Part shown: positions 8,651 to 16,610 of the stretch, piece by piece | Numbering within the stretch: position 1 is the first letter of the stretch | Layout: the number at the start of each line of letters is the position of its first letter | Source of the DNA: Micavibrio sp. UBA2705 | Lineage (GTDB): Bacteria > Pseudomonadota > Alphaproteobacteria > Micavibrionales > Micavibrionaceae | Assembly (NCBI GenBank): GCA_002354205.1 | Contig: DELD01000061.1 | Coordinates: 20,916 to 52,676, forward strand | Length of the DNA: 31,761 nt | Reading direction: 5' to 3' | Made by a program: the position numbers and the translations under genes | The notes under the pieces: model-generated | Database searches by the model: none | What the model was told of the DNA's origin: nothing | What the model saw: the letters and a program-made list of their open reading frames with translations, nothing else

Positions 8651-10156
8651 GTGAGCGTCATGCAAAATTCATCCACACAAATACAAACACCAAAAGACCC
8701 AAACAAACTCGTCTTTAACTCCGTCAAAGAATTGCGTGAAGCTTTGTTTGAAATGGTGAATAACGAAAAGTACAAAATGGCAGAACCTCTTGCCGTGCGT
8801 TATGTCGCGCTGTGCCCAGAGGATCCCATTGGTCTGATCTGCCTTGGTATCATCTACCGTGTCAGCGAGCGTTATGACGCCGCAGAAATGTGTTACCGCC
8901 GCGCCCTTGAAATTGACCCGAACAATCCGTCCGCCCACACAAATTTGGGTAATTTGCTTAATGATATGGACCGTAACGATGAAGGCATTAAACATGCAAA
9001 GCGCGCCGTTGAACTTAATGGCGATGATTTCGGTTACCGCAAAAACCTTGCCGTACAATTGCGAGATTCTAAACACTTTGAAGAATCATTAGTACATTAC
9101 ACTGCCTGCCTTGAAGTTAAACCCGATGATGCGATGCTTAATTTTGACAAGGCTTTTATTGAACTTTATTTGCGCAAAGACCTGAAAAGCGCTTGGCAGA
9201 ATTTCGAATGGCGCTTAAAAACCGGTAAAATCAATTTACCGCAAATTAGTAAGCTTGAACGCTGGGATGGTAAAAAGAGCCTAAAAAACAAAAAGCTGCT
9301 TATCGTTGGCGAACAAGGCTTTGGCGATACGATGTTAATGGTACGCTTCCTGCCGCATTTCACTGACCAATGTGAATCCGTTGACCTTGTCTGTAAAAAA
9401 CCGCTGCATATTTTGTTTAGCGGCCTTGGCGTAAGCTGCCTTGAATCTGCGGATATCCAAGAAGATGATTACGACATGTATATCGAGATGATGAGCATTC
9501 CGCAGCATTTATCGCATGACTGGATGGACTGGCCGCAAGGTAATAAGCTGCACATTAGCGATGCTGCCGTTCAAAAATTTGATTTTTTAAACAAACATAA
9601 AAAAGAGCGCCTTAAAGTCGGCATCGTTTGGTCAGGCAGCGTAACATTTCAGCAAAATGCCAAGCGCTCCGTACAGATTGACCGCTTCTTAGAACTTGGC
9701 GCGCGCCACCCAAACGTCCAATTCTACAGCTTGCAAAAAGGCGAGCGCGAAGTGGATATGAAACGCCGTGGCATTGCGAGCATGATCCCACTCGGCCATA
9801 TGGTGGATAATTTTTCAGAAACGGCTGCCGTGCTAGAGCATCTCGACCTTGTCATTATGACCGATAGCTCGCTAACACATTTATGTGGCTATCAAGGCGT
9901 GCCACAGCTTGATCTGCTGAACTTCCGCCCATACTGGCTATATTTCCCTGAAACGCGTACAACCCCGTTATATGAAGGCACGCGCTTCATACGCCAAGCT
10001 GAACCTGGCGCATGGGATGGCGTATTTGAACATACAAGCGCCATTCTTGGCCTATTAAGCGCAGAAAAAATCAAAGCCTGCGCCAAAGACAAAGCCTTTG
10101 CCCGTAAGGACGTATTAAAACTTATTGATAAAGAAATGGATAAGCGCGGGCTTTAA
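8651..10156 (+). CDS. TPR protein with GT9-like glycosyltransferase domain
   Basis: A 501-residue cytosolic protein of a kind common in alphaproteobacteria: tetratricopeptide repeats joined to a GT-B-fold glycosyltransferase-like domain. Residues about 45-185 hold four or so TPRs (for example YDAAEMCYRRALEIDPNNPSAHTNLGNLL). Residues about 210-480 resemble the heptosyltransferase (GT9) fold, with VGEQGFGDTMLMVRFLP from residue 219, KVGIVWSGS, and DLVIMTDSSLTHLCG (Asp405, His410) in the nucleotide-sugar half. It probably modifies a protein or glycan, possibly flagellin or surface polysaccharide; the target is not shown. The start is uncertain: GTG at 8651 or ATG at 8660, neither with a strong ribosome-binding site. 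Confidence 0.85.
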   Translation: MSVMQNSSTQIQTPKDPNKLVFNSVKELREALFEMVNNEKYKMAEPLAVRYVALCPEDPIGLICLGIIYRVSERYDAAEMCYRRALEIDPNNPSAHTNLGNLLNDMDRNDEGIKHAKRAVELNGDDFGYRKNLAVQLRDSKHFEESLVHYTACLEVKPDDAMLNFDKAFIELYLRKDLKSAWQNFEWRLKTGKINLPQISKLERWDGKKSLKNKKLLIVGEQGFGDTMLMVRFLPHFTDQCESVDLVCKKPLHILFSGLGVSCLESADIQEDDYDMYIEMMSIPQHLSHDWMDWPQGNKLHISDAAVQKFDFLNKHKKERLKVGIVWSGSVTFQQNAKRSVQIDRFLELGARHPNVQFYSLQKGEREVDMKRRGIASMIPLGHMVDNFSETAAVLEHLDLVIMTDSSLTHLCGYQGVPQLDLLNFRPYWLYFPETRTTPLYEGTRFIRQAEPGAWDGVFEHTSAILGLLSAEKIKACAKDKAFARKDVLKLIDKEMDKRGL

Positions 10157-10240
10157 TTTTTTATTATTCTTTCTACATTAATTTCTAATGCTAGATATTC
10201 AACACCTCAATACAACACATATTGTCAAAAAGGACTAAAC

Positions 10241-12280
10241 ATGAGCAAAAATACGCTTCTCGCCCCGTCAAACCTACCAAATCATGCGCCAAACTTTTCA
10301 GCGATAAAAGAAGAAGACTTTTTGCCCGCCGTTAAGGAAGCCATTAAAGAGGCGCGTGCCAATATTGACGCTGTTAAGGCCGGTGCCGCTGCGCCTAATT
10401 TTGACAACACCATCATCGCCATGGAAACATCGAGCGAAACGCTCGATACAATTACATCTATTTTTTACAATCAGCTTTACGCCAATGGCACAGACGGCCT
10501 GCAAGCGCTTGCGATGGACATTGGCCCATTATGCGCCGAACTTTCTTCAGACGTTGCAATGGACCCTGTCTTGTTTGAACGCGTCAAAACTGTCTATGAT
10601 GCCAAAGACAGTCTTGACCTGAACGCAGAGCAAGACACATTACTGACCAACAGCTATAAAGGTTTTGTCCGCGGCGGCGCATTACTGGGCGATAAAGAAA
10701 AAGAAGAATTGCGCAAAATCAATGAATCCATGTCCAAGCTTGGCCCTGAATATACAAATAACGTTAATAAATCATCAGAAGCCTTTGAACTTGTGCTTGA
10801 TAATGAAGACGATCTATCTGGCTTACCGCAAAGCGCCATTGATAGCGCTGCTTTCGCCGCCAAAGAAAAAGGCTATGAAGGCAAATGGCTGTTCACATTG
10901 GATTACCCAAGTTACGGGCCAATGATAACCTATTCAGACAAGCGCGAACTGCGTGAAAAAATCTGGAAAGCCTTTTCAAACCGCGCATGGGATGAAAAGC
11001 ACAATAACGCGAAGCTGATTGAACAAATCGTGACACTACGCGACGAACGCGCAAAACTGCTTGGTTATAAAAACCACGCCGATTACGTGCTTGAGCGCCG
11101 CATGGCAAAATCACCAGATACAGTGCTCGACTTCCTACAAAAACTACAGGATAGCTATAAGCCTGCGGCAGAAAAAGAACTCGAAGAACTCAAAGCCTAT
11201 GCAAAAACACAGGACTTTGATGACGAATTAAAACCGTGGGATGCTTCATATTTTTCTGAAAAACTCAAACAAGAGCGTTTTAAATTCTCAGGTGAAGATC
11301 TACGCCCTTATTTCCAAATGAATAAAGTGCTTGATGGCGCATTTACTCATTTCAGCAAATTATTCAACATCCGCTTCACTGAAAATAAAGATTATGATGT
11401 CTGGCATAATGATGTTGTAACTTATGATGTGCATGACATTAACGACAACAGCTTCATTGGCACATTATATGGTGACTTCTTCCCGCGCACAGGCAAAAAA
11501 CCTGGCGCATGGAAAACAAGCTATCGTGACCAGGGCCTATACCAAGGCAAAGTTGAGCGCCCTGTGATTGCCATTGTCTGTAATTTCACCAAACCTACAG
11601 CAGACAAGCCCAGCTTACTGACCCATGGTGAAGTCTCTACACTTTTCCATGAATTAGGTCACGCCGTACACGCGCTGCTTGCAGAAGGTGAATATCGTTC
11701 ACTTTCGGGCACAAATGTCCTTTGGGACTTTGTTGAGCTGCCTTCGCAGTTACAAGAAAACTGGACATACGAAAAAGAAACGCTCGATTTATTCGCCGAA
11801 CATTATGAAACAGGCGAAAAAATCCCCGCTGAATTAATCGAAAAACTGGTTGAAGCGAAAAACTTTATGATCGGCATGTTCGGTCTGCGCCAAGTCAGCC
11901 TCGGCCTTGTTGACATGGCATGGCATAATGGCGTGCCACAAAACGCATCAGACATTATTGCAGTTGAAGACGAGGCAACAAAAAATTGCCGCTTATTTGA
12001 ACGCTTTGGCGGCCCAACATCAGCTTCATTTAGTCATATATTCGCCGGCGGCTATTCCGCAGGCTATTACAGCTATAAATGGGCGGAAGTTCTTGACGCG
12101 GATGCATTTGAGTATTTCAAAGAAGCTGGCCTTTATAACCAAGACGTTGCCGCAAAGTATCGCCAAGAAGTGCTTTCAAAGGGTGGCAGCGAAGACCCAG
12201 ATATACTTTATCGCCGCTTTAGAGGTCGCGATGCAGACCCTGATGCCCTGCTCCGCCGTGAGAATTTAAAAGCTGCATAG
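10241..12280 (+). CDS. dcp: M3 family zinc metallopeptidase, peptidyl-dipeptidase Dcp-like
   Basis: Soluble oligopeptidase of 679 residues, matching the usual length of Dcp and oligopeptidase A. The zinc site is HELGH at residues 470-474, with the third ligand Glu499 in SGTNVLWDFVELPSQ. The segments EKGYEGKWLFTL, GTLYGDFFPRTGKKPGAWK and FAGGYSAGYYSYKWAEVLDADAF follow Escherichia coli Dcp more closely than PrlC, so removal of C-terminal dipeptides from short peptides is the likely reaction. No signal peptide is seen, indicating a cytosolic role in peptide recycling. AAAAAGGA 6 nt before the ATG fixes the start. The gene follows the TPR glycosyltransferase by 84 bp and may share its transcript. 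Confidence 0.92.
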   Translation: MSKNTLLAPSNLPNHAPNFSAIKEEDFLPAVKEAIKEARANIDAVKAGAAAPNFDNTIIAMETSSETLDTITSIFYNQLYANGTDGLQALAMDIGPLCAELSSDVAMDPVLFERVKTVYDAKDSLDLNAEQDTLLTNSYKGFVRGGALLGDKEKEELRKINESMSKLGPEYTNNVNKSSEAFELVLDNEDDLSGLPQSAIDSAAFAAKEKGYEGKWLFTLDYPSYGPMITYSDKRELREKIWKAFSNRAWDEKHNNAKLIEQIVTLRDERAKLLGYKNHADYVLERRMAKSPDTVLDFLQKLQDSYKPAAEKELEELKAYAKTQDFDDELKPWDASYFSEKLKQERFKFSGEDLRPYFQMNKVLDGAFTHFSKLFNIRFTENKDYDVWHNDVVTYDVHDINDNSFIGTLYGDFFPRTGKKPGAWKTSYRDQGLYQGKVERPVIAIVCNFTKPTADKPSLLTHGEVSTLFHELGHAVHALLAEGEYRSLSGTNVLWDFVELPSQLQENWTYEKETLDLFAEHYETGEKIPAELIEKLVEAKNFMIGMFGLRQVSLGLVDMAWHNGVPQNASDIIAVEDEATKNCRLFERFGGPTSASFSHIFAGGYSAGYYSYKWAEVLDADAFEYFKEAGLYNQDVAAKYRQEVLSKGGSEDPDILYRRFRGRDADPDALLRRENLKAA

Positions 12281-12318
12281 TACATACACAACTTACCTTA
12301 TATTTTGAAGTATTGTGA

Positions 12319-12354
12319 AAAAGAAAAAAGGCTGCCGGATATGCTCCGGCAGCC
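12319..12354 (-). terminator. Strong intrinsic terminator reading leftward
   Basis: GGCTGCCGGA (12330-12339) and its exact complement TCCGGCAGCC (12345-12354) form a 10-bp GC-rich stem with a 5-nt loop. On the minus strand it is followed by TTTTTTCTTTTT, a textbook U-tract; on the plus strand the following bases are AAGTTATG, without a U-tract. It is therefore oriented against dcp and would end RNA coming from the right, where no leftward gene exists. Confidence 0.8.
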
Positions 12355-12439
12355 AAGTTATGTGGGGAAATCTGATATAGAGTCCATATGAAATAAAGTT
12401 TCAAATGATGCTTTAAAATAGACACATATATACAAACAA
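12322..12439 (-). ncRNA. Candidate small RNA (leftward, about 118 nt)
   Basis: Between a minus-strand TTGACA hexamer (12470-12475) and the strong leftward terminator at 12319-12354 there is room for a transcript of roughly 115-120 nt, with a predicted start near 12439. No leftward protein gene lies in this interval. The -10 is only weak (TAAAAA, 18 bp from TTGACA). The presence of an oriented terminator with no gene to terminate is the main support. Alternatives are a remnant terminator or insulation between transcription units. Confidence 0.35.
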
Positions 12440-12445
12440 TAAGTC

Positions 12446-12475
12446 TTTTTAACCTTTTTCTTGCGCTGCTGTCAA
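12446..12475 (-). promoter_or_regulatory. Candidate leftward promoter for the putative small RNA
   Basis: Reading the minus strand, a consensus TTGACA (12470-12475) is followed after 18 bp by TAAAAA (12446-12451), which matches the -10 consensus at four of six positions. It points at the terminator 90 bp further left. Confidence 0.35.
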
Positions 12476-12570
12476 GGAAATTTTGGAATTACAAAAGTAT
12501 TGCTTGGGCAATAATCAAGTTAGCACAAAGAAAATCAATCTTATTGTCATAATTATCTTGCATTTTTTTA

Positions 12571-12599
12571 TTGAAAACTGTATAACATCCTTCTATAAC
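12571..12599 (+). promoter_or_regulatory. Candidate sigma-70 promoter of the XRE cassette
   Basis: TTGAAA (12571-12576) and TATAAC (12594-12599) are separated by exactly 17 bp. This predicts a start near 12606 and a leader of about 114 nt before the XRE start codon. Confidence 0.5.
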
Positions 12600-12688
12600 G
12601 TTATTAACCACTTAAAACTTGTTAAAAACACAATATAAATCAGGGTAAATATTAAGCGACAAATGCTTACAACAAGCCTGATATAAAT

Positions 12689-12705
12689 TGAAACATGACG
12701 TTTCA
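12689..12705. promoter_or_regulatory. Palindromic operator candidate before xre
   Basis: TGAAAC-ATGAC-GTTTCA is a perfect inverted repeat with 6-bp arms and a 5-bp spacer. It ends 14 bp before the XRE ATG and abuts the AAGGA ribosome-binding site. XRE proteins bind such dimeric sites, so autoregulation is plausible. Confidence 0.45.
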
Positions 12706-12719
12706 CATAAGGAAATGAT

Positions 12720-13358
12720 ATGACAATTACGGCAGCACAAATCAGAGGCGCACGCGGACTACTTAACTGGTCTCAAGCCGACCTATCTGACCGTACAGGC
12801 ATTTCAGCCACTTCAATCGGCAGTATTGAAAATGGCTCAACCAGCCCCCGTGAAAGCACAATTGCTAATATCAGAGCGACCTTTGAATATGGCGGCATTG
12901 AGTTTGTGGGTCTTGATGGCGCGAAGTTACGCAGCGGCGACGTGCGCGTATTTACAGGCCGTAACGGCCTTATTAGCTTTTATGACACAATATACGAAAC
13001 GCTCAGAACTAGTGAGAATAAAGATATTGTCGTGAGTAATGTAAACGAAAGAGATTTTGTGCGTTGGCTTGGCGACTATGCCCAAACCCACATTACACGC
13101 ATGGAATCAATTAAAGGCCTAAATTTTCGTATTCTCATCCGTGAAAATGATGATTATATGCCCGGCGATACATATGCTGAGTATCGTAGACTACCCAAAG
13201 ACTTATTTGCATCTGTGCCTTTCTACGCTTTTGGCGAAAAATTGGCAATTATGCTATTTGAGAATGAACCAACGGTTATCGTTTTGAACTACCCTGCGAT
13301 TAGCGCCGCATATCGTATCCAATTCCAGGATATGTGGGCAAGAGCAACAAAATTTTAA
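12720..13358 (+). CDS. XRE-family regulator with TrmB-like C-terminal sensor domain
   Basis: A 212-residue DNA-binding regulator. Residues about 5-65 are a Cro/C1-type helix-turn-helix (LNWSQADLSDRTGISATSIG, then IENG). The stretch GIEFVGLDGAKLRSG is typical of alphaproteobacterial XRE proteins. Residues about 75-212 do not look like a usual XRE tail. FYDTIYETL, NFRILIRENDD, YRRLPKDLFASVPFYAFGEKLAIMLFENEPTVIVLN and AYRIQFQDMWARA resemble the C-terminal effector half of TrmB-type regulators, which is related to the phospholipase D fold. The protein may sense a small ligand. AAGGA 6 nt upstream fixes the start. It precedes the EgtD-like gene by 18 bp on the same strand, so the two form a likely operon under one promoter. 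Confidence 0.8.
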   Translation: MTITAAQIRGARGLLNWSQADLSDRTGISATSIGSIENGSTSPRESTIANIRATFEYGGIEFVGLDGAKLRSGDVRVFTGRNGLISFYDTIYETLRTSENKDIVVSNVNERDFVRWLGDYAQTHITRMESIKGLNFRILIRENDDYMPGDTYAEYRRLPKDLFASVPFYAFGEKLAIMLFENEPTVIVLNYPAISAAYRIQFQDMWARATKF

Positions 13359-13376
13359 TTATAAGGTGTGTGTGCA

Positions 13377-14501
13377 GTGAGTAAAAACAACAAGCAAAAG
13401 CAATTAGAAGGTATCGCCGAAGCGACAAGAGGAATGCTCTTTGGGCAGGATGTCGCTAATGCCGGTCGTTATGCCTACCTAAATGGCGGCGGTATGAAGT
13501 TTGACGAATTTATTCGTTTGACTGAAAACTACCTTACGTTTTGGAAAGAATGCGAAATACTTTCTGAGCAAGCAAAAACAATTGCGAGCGAGCTCTCTGA
13601 TGTCAAGCACGCCGTTATTGTCGGTCAAGGCTCCGCCTTTGAAGATAAAGAATGGCATGTCTTAAAAGAGCTACCAAACCTAGAAGCCATTACATTTATA
13701 GACTTAGCTGAGAAGTTCAACCAAGCCGCATTAAAAACGGTTAACGACAATAAACATGAAATGAAAAGCAAGAATGTGACGGCAACAGCCATTACAGGCC
13801 CATTCCAAGAAATCGACAAAAAAGTGCTTGACCGCTGGAATAAAGATTATGACAAAAATCTTGTCATGTGTGTTGGTTCATTGATTACCAATATTGAAAA
13901 AATCGCTAAGGATTCATACCCTGAAACAGAGACATATAACGAGCTGAAACAGCTTTTCCGCCTTGCATGTAATGATGGCTATGCCCTGATCGGTTATAAC
14001 GGCCTTGAAAAGCAATCCACTCTGCAAAAAGCTTACGCTAATAAATTATTAGCTGAATTCATGCAAAACGCATGGCATTTCATGGTTATGAATACGCCAG
14101 ATTTACGCATCGAGGATATTAACGGCAACGTTCTTGATAAGAACGACCGCCAAGTGATTGATGATTTATTCACATATGAAATAGATGATCCTAAATTTGA
14201 CCCTGCAACGCGCAATTATGCACACATCATAAAAGCGAAGAAATCTTTCAAAGTTTATTGCAAAGATGAAAACTCGCAAGATGGTGAACATGATGAAATT
14301 TGTAAGGATATTGAAGCTGGTCATTCATTCACAATGATGAATTCATACCAAGCAAGCACGTCTATCATCAACAGCTTGGTAAAAAACATCAGCCAAACGG
14401 CAAAAGCTTACGATGTAAATGAAGTGATTGTACGCGGTAAAGACAATATTTACCTACACAGCTTTAAAATCTCACCAAATAATGAGCAAAAGCCAGCGTA
14501 G
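13377..14501 (+). CDS. Divergent EgtD-like (Methyltransf_33) SAM-dependent methyltransferase
   Basis: A 374-residue cytosolic protein with no signal peptide. By eye it follows the histidine-methyltransferase (EgtD) layout. HAVIVGQGSAFEDKEWHVL (residues 78 on) stands where EgtD has its glycine-rich SAM loop, and TFIDLAEKFNQAA matches the acidic SAM-ribose strand. Next come GPFQEI, VGSLITN (166-172, with Asn172 at the family's conserved Asn), YALIGYNGLEKQSTLQKAY, and near the C-terminus DIEAGHSFTMMNSYQAS (residues 311-327), like the EgtD F-x-x-GE-x-x-TE-x-S segment. The EgtD substrate Glu appears to be Met321 and Ser323 is kept, so the substrate may differ from histidine. The start was moved to the GTG at 13377, 10 nt after AAGG; the GTG at 13368 is too close. 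No ergothioneine genes are nearby. Confidence 0.6.
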   Translation: MSKNNKQKQLEGIAEATRGMLFGQDVANAGRYAYLNGGGMKFDEFIRLTENYLTFWKECEILSEQAKTIASELSDVKHAVIVGQGSAFEDKEWHVLKELPNLEAITFIDLAEKFNQAALKTVNDNKHEMKSKNVTATAITGPFQEIDKKVLDRWNKDYDKNLVMCVGSLITNIEKIAKDSYPETETYNELKQLFRLACNDGYALIGYNGLEKQSTLQKAYANKLLAEFMQNAWHFMVMNTPDLRIEDINGNVLDKNDRQVIDDLFTYEIDDPKFDPATRNYAHIIKAKKSFKVYCKDENSQDGEHDEICKDIEAGHSFTMMNSYQASTSIINSLVKNISQTAKAYDVNEVIVRGKDNIYLHSFKISPNNEQKPA

Positions 14502-14526
14502 TTTTAGGCTCTGAACGCCTAAAACT
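14500..14526. terminator. Shared bidirectional hairpin over two convergent stop codons
   Basis: AGTTTTAGGC and its exact complement GCCTAAAACT form a 10-bp stem with a 7-nt loop. The left arm contains the stop codon of the methyltransferase-like gene and the right arm that of the mipA-like gene. The U/A runs within the arms would make it work weakly in both directions. Confidence 0.6.
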
Positions 14527-15301
14527 TATAACCATAGGTTAATTTGCCGCTATATTGATATGAACCTTCAATAAGCGGGCTATTAGTGACATCTGTTGAT
14601 AGCCCCATATATTCGGCATCAAAACGGAAATAGTGATGATCGGCAAGCAAATAATCAACACCAGCATTCACGCCCATACCAACCCAGCCAGCATCAGCTT
14701 CGTAGTAGCTACGCACACCAGCTAACGGCTCTGAGCCAAAATTGGCATCATGATATGCATCATCACCATAAACCGCTTTCGCGCTTACATAGCCGGTCAT
14801 AGGACGCTCAACAGATTCCATGTTGTAACGCGCAGAAAATGTTGTTAGCACGCCATCATTGTTATTATCAAGACCTGCATCATATTCTGCGAGTACTCTG
14901 AAAGGGCCAAAATCTAGCCCGCCATAAAAACCAGCCGTAAATGTGTCATCTAAATCGCCCATGCCTGTTAAAACGCGCGCATCATTGTCATCACGACCTC
15001 TACGCCATTTGCTTTGAATCCCCCAGACAATACGTTCGCCATCAAACTCATAGCCTGCGCCTTTAAATGTATTAATAAAGAGATGGTTATTTTCGTGAAA
15101 TTCGTAATCAACAACCACGGCTGGCAGAACCAAGAACTCTTGGTCTTCTGCGCCCGCATATTCGGCGACTGTTGCGGCCGACACGCCAATCATGACATCC
15201 CACTTATCATCGCTTTCCCATGCATCACGTGCATAAGATGGCGCAGCGGCAGATAAAAGCGTTCCACATAACAACAGTGCAGATAACGGCCTAAATTTCA
15301 T
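14519..15301 (-). CDS. MipA/OmpV family outer-membrane protein
   Basis: A 260-residue outer-membrane beta-barrel. Residues 1-24 form a Sec signal peptide ending in APSYA. The mature part alternates polar and aromatic residues in short strands (FLVLPAVVVDYEF, AGFYGGLDFGPFRVLAEYDAG, YFRFDAEYMGLSTDV) and ends in YSGKLTYGYKF, with the C-terminal Phe used for barrel assembly. DAEYMGLSTDVTNSPLI and the start of the mature region (VMIGVSAATVAEYAGAED) are typical of MipA/OmpV. In Escherichia coli MipA is a scaffold for murein enzymes; other members are porin-like, and the role here is open. GGAG 8 nt upstream supports the start. Confidence 0.87.
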   Translation of the reverse strand: MKFRPLSALLLCGTLLSAAAPSYARDAWESDDKWDVMIGVSAATVAEYAGAEDQEFLVLPAVVVDYEFHENNHLFINTFKGAGYEFDGERIVWGIQSKWRRGRDDNDARVLTGMGDLDDTFTAGFYGGLDFGPFRVLAEYDAGLDNNNDGVLTTFSARYNMESVERPMTGYVSAKAVYGDDAYHDANFGSEPLAGVRSYYEADAGWVGMGVNAGVDYLLADHHYFRFDAEYMGLSTDVTNSPLIEGSYQYSGKLTYGYKF

Positions 15302-15437
15302 TTTATTACTCCATATAAGGTAATCTTTGGGTGAACACCCAGAACATCAATATTATAAAGAATAAACCAAATTTACTGATAAGGAAAGGCCAGAGCAGAA
15401 TATTTCACTCGCAACAAGCGAGGATAAATATGTCAGG

Positions 15438-16304
15438 CTATAATTTTATCTGTTCAAGCATACCTTCTGACAGCGTATAGACATGCTGAATATGGTCAAC
15501 CTGCGCGCGAATAATATCGCAAAGCAGCTTAGGTTGCATCGCAGAGTTATCAGCATAGCAAAGATCTTCTAATTGCGCAGCAAGCTCTGAGACTTTAACC
15601 AGCCCCATTTGCATACTTGCTGATTTTACCGTATGCATCGCATGGTGAACTTTCTCAACATCTTGGTTTTCAACGCCGACATAAGCCTCGTCAACGTAGA
15701 ACTTGATATCTTTTTTGAATAAATCAACAGTCGCGCCATATTTGTCTTTTAGCACGTCTTTCAAGGATAAGGCTATATTTTTATCAAGAAATTTTTCATC
15801 CAGCCCTTGCCTTTCGGGATCTTGCGCAGCAGGTATCATCGCATCACTTACTGCAGCCGAAGCACTATCCGCCTCACCGAACCATTTCTTGATTAAATCT
15901 GTAAAATTATTCAACGTCATGGGCTTTAACAGCACTCCATCCATGCCAACGCTCTCCGCTTTAATTTGCGAGACTGCGGTTAACTCATCCGTCAACGCAA
16001 AGATTATAGTTGGCTCTAGCATCTCTGCGCGTTCATTATCTCTGATCATTTTGGTGGCAACAAAACCGTCAATATCATCGGAAAAACAATCCATTAATAT
16101 TATGTCATACTGCGCGCCCAAGCATTTTTTTACGGCTTCTTCTCCGCTACTCGCCATGTCATAACGCACACCAGAATGCTCAAACATAGATTCAAAAATC
16201 ATATGATTTGATGTTACGCAATCAACGTATAATAAATGCAGTTCGTCTATCTGACACCCGCCAAAATCATGCATAACAGCCTCTGAATCTTTAGTAAAAA
16301 TCAC
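15438..16304 (-). CDS. Response regulator receiver plus Hpt phosphotransfer protein
   Basis: A 288-residue cytosolic phosphorelay protein. Residues about 20-145 are a CheY-like receiver with phosphoacceptor Asp72 (LMDCFSDDIDG), Thr105 and Lys127 (LLKPM). The usual pair of N-terminal acidic residues is reduced to Asp28 in LYVDCVTSN. Residues about 170-288 are a histidine phosphotransfer domain with His224 in HTVKSASMQMG. There is no histidine kinase domain and no output domain, so it probably relays phosphate between a separate hybrid kinase and a final regulator. The start is GTG at 16304 with AGGGG upstream. An ATG at 16274, 5 nt after AGAGG, is a fair alternative and would remove ten residues outside the receiver. 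A large inverted repeat lies 85 bp upstream of the GTG. Confidence 0.87.
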   Translation of the reverse strand: MIFTKDSEAVMHDFGGCQIDELHLLYVDCVTSNHMIFESMFEHSGVRYDMASSGEEAVKKCLGAQYDIILMDCFSDDIDGFVATKMIRDNERAEMLEPTIIFALTDELTAVSQIKAESVGMDGVLLKPMTLNNFTDLIKKWFGEADSASAAVSDAMIPAAQDPERQGLDEKFLDKNIALSLKDVLKDKYGATVDLFKKDIKFYVDEAYVGVENQDVEKVHHAMHTVKSASMQMGLVKVSELAAQLEDLCYADNSAMQPKLLCDIIRAQVDHIQHVYTLSEGMLEQIKL

Positions 16305-16388
16305 TTAGAGCCCCTATAAATATACAAAAAATATGCCTTATAATTTTCACATAAAAACATTAATATTTGTTTTATTGAAAAGGGGAAA

Positions 16389-16463
16389 CAGAAAGCCAGA
16401 TAATAACCGATTGTATTTAGGATCAAGGTATGGGGGGTATACGGTTAGCTATCTAGCTTTCTG
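16389..16463. repeat. Long imperfect inverted repeat (75-nt stem-loop)
   Basis: The left arm (16389-16409) and right arm (16442-16463) are complementary over 21-22 nt. CAGAAAGC pairs first, then one mismatch (C against T on comparison), AGATA, a one-base bulge region and TAACCG. The 32-nt loop contains a GGGGGG run. Neither strand has a clean U-tract directly after the stem. It is unlikely by chance in a gene-free region, and could be a leader RNA structure, a small RNA or a miniature mobile-element remnant. No target duplication was seen. Confidence 0.7.
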
Positions 16464-16567
16464 CCTAGTCTTAAACTATTAAAAAAAAGTATTTAAAAAT
16501 TTTTCCACTCAATAAAAATATATTTTGAGCTTCCCTATATACTTAGCAACTCACATTATTAGACCAC

Positions 16568-16583
16568 CATACCAACCGGTATG
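16568..16583. promoter_or_regulatory. TetR-type palindromic operator candidate
   Basis: CATACC-AACC-GGTATG has perfect 6-bp arms around a 4-bp spacer. Near-copies occur at 17949 and 17969 upstream of the EF-hand/tetR operon. It lies between the tetR terminator and the phosphorelay gene. Confidence 0.5.
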
Positions 16584-16610
16584 TGTCAAACCTAAAAACA
16601 ACAAAAATAC

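Larger units (their letters stand above)
12281..12719. other. Gene-free stretch before the XRE cassette
   Basis: This 439-bp AT-rich region has no credible ORF; a 68-codon leftward frame at 12219-12425 overlaps dcp and runs through a terminator. From left to right it holds a strong leftward terminator (12319-12354), a possible leftward promoter (12446-12475), a rightward promoter (12571-12599) and a 17-bp palindrome (12689-12705). These are listed separately. Confidence 0.7.

Noticed and set aside
12219..12425. Leftward 68-codon ORF
   Set aside because: It overlaps the 3' end of dcp, runs through a strong terminator stem and has no ribosome-binding site.
12500..12513. Small palindrome ATTGC-TTGG-GCAAT
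   Set aside because: The 5-bp stem is too weak, and no U-tract or adjacent regulator site supports it.
12689..13358. XRE gene as a prophage repressor
   Set aside because: No integrase, phage structural gene or attachment repeat is nearby, and the C-terminal domain is TrmB-like rather than a phage repressor domain.
15408..15422. Stem CTCGC-AACAA-GCGAG between the mipA-like and phosphorelay genes
   Set aside because: Only five base pairs and no T-run on either strand, so it is not called as a terminator.
15703..16164. Rightward 153-codon ORF
   Set aside because: It is antisense to the receiver-Hpt gene, which has all key residues; its serine-rich translation is typical of a shadow frame.
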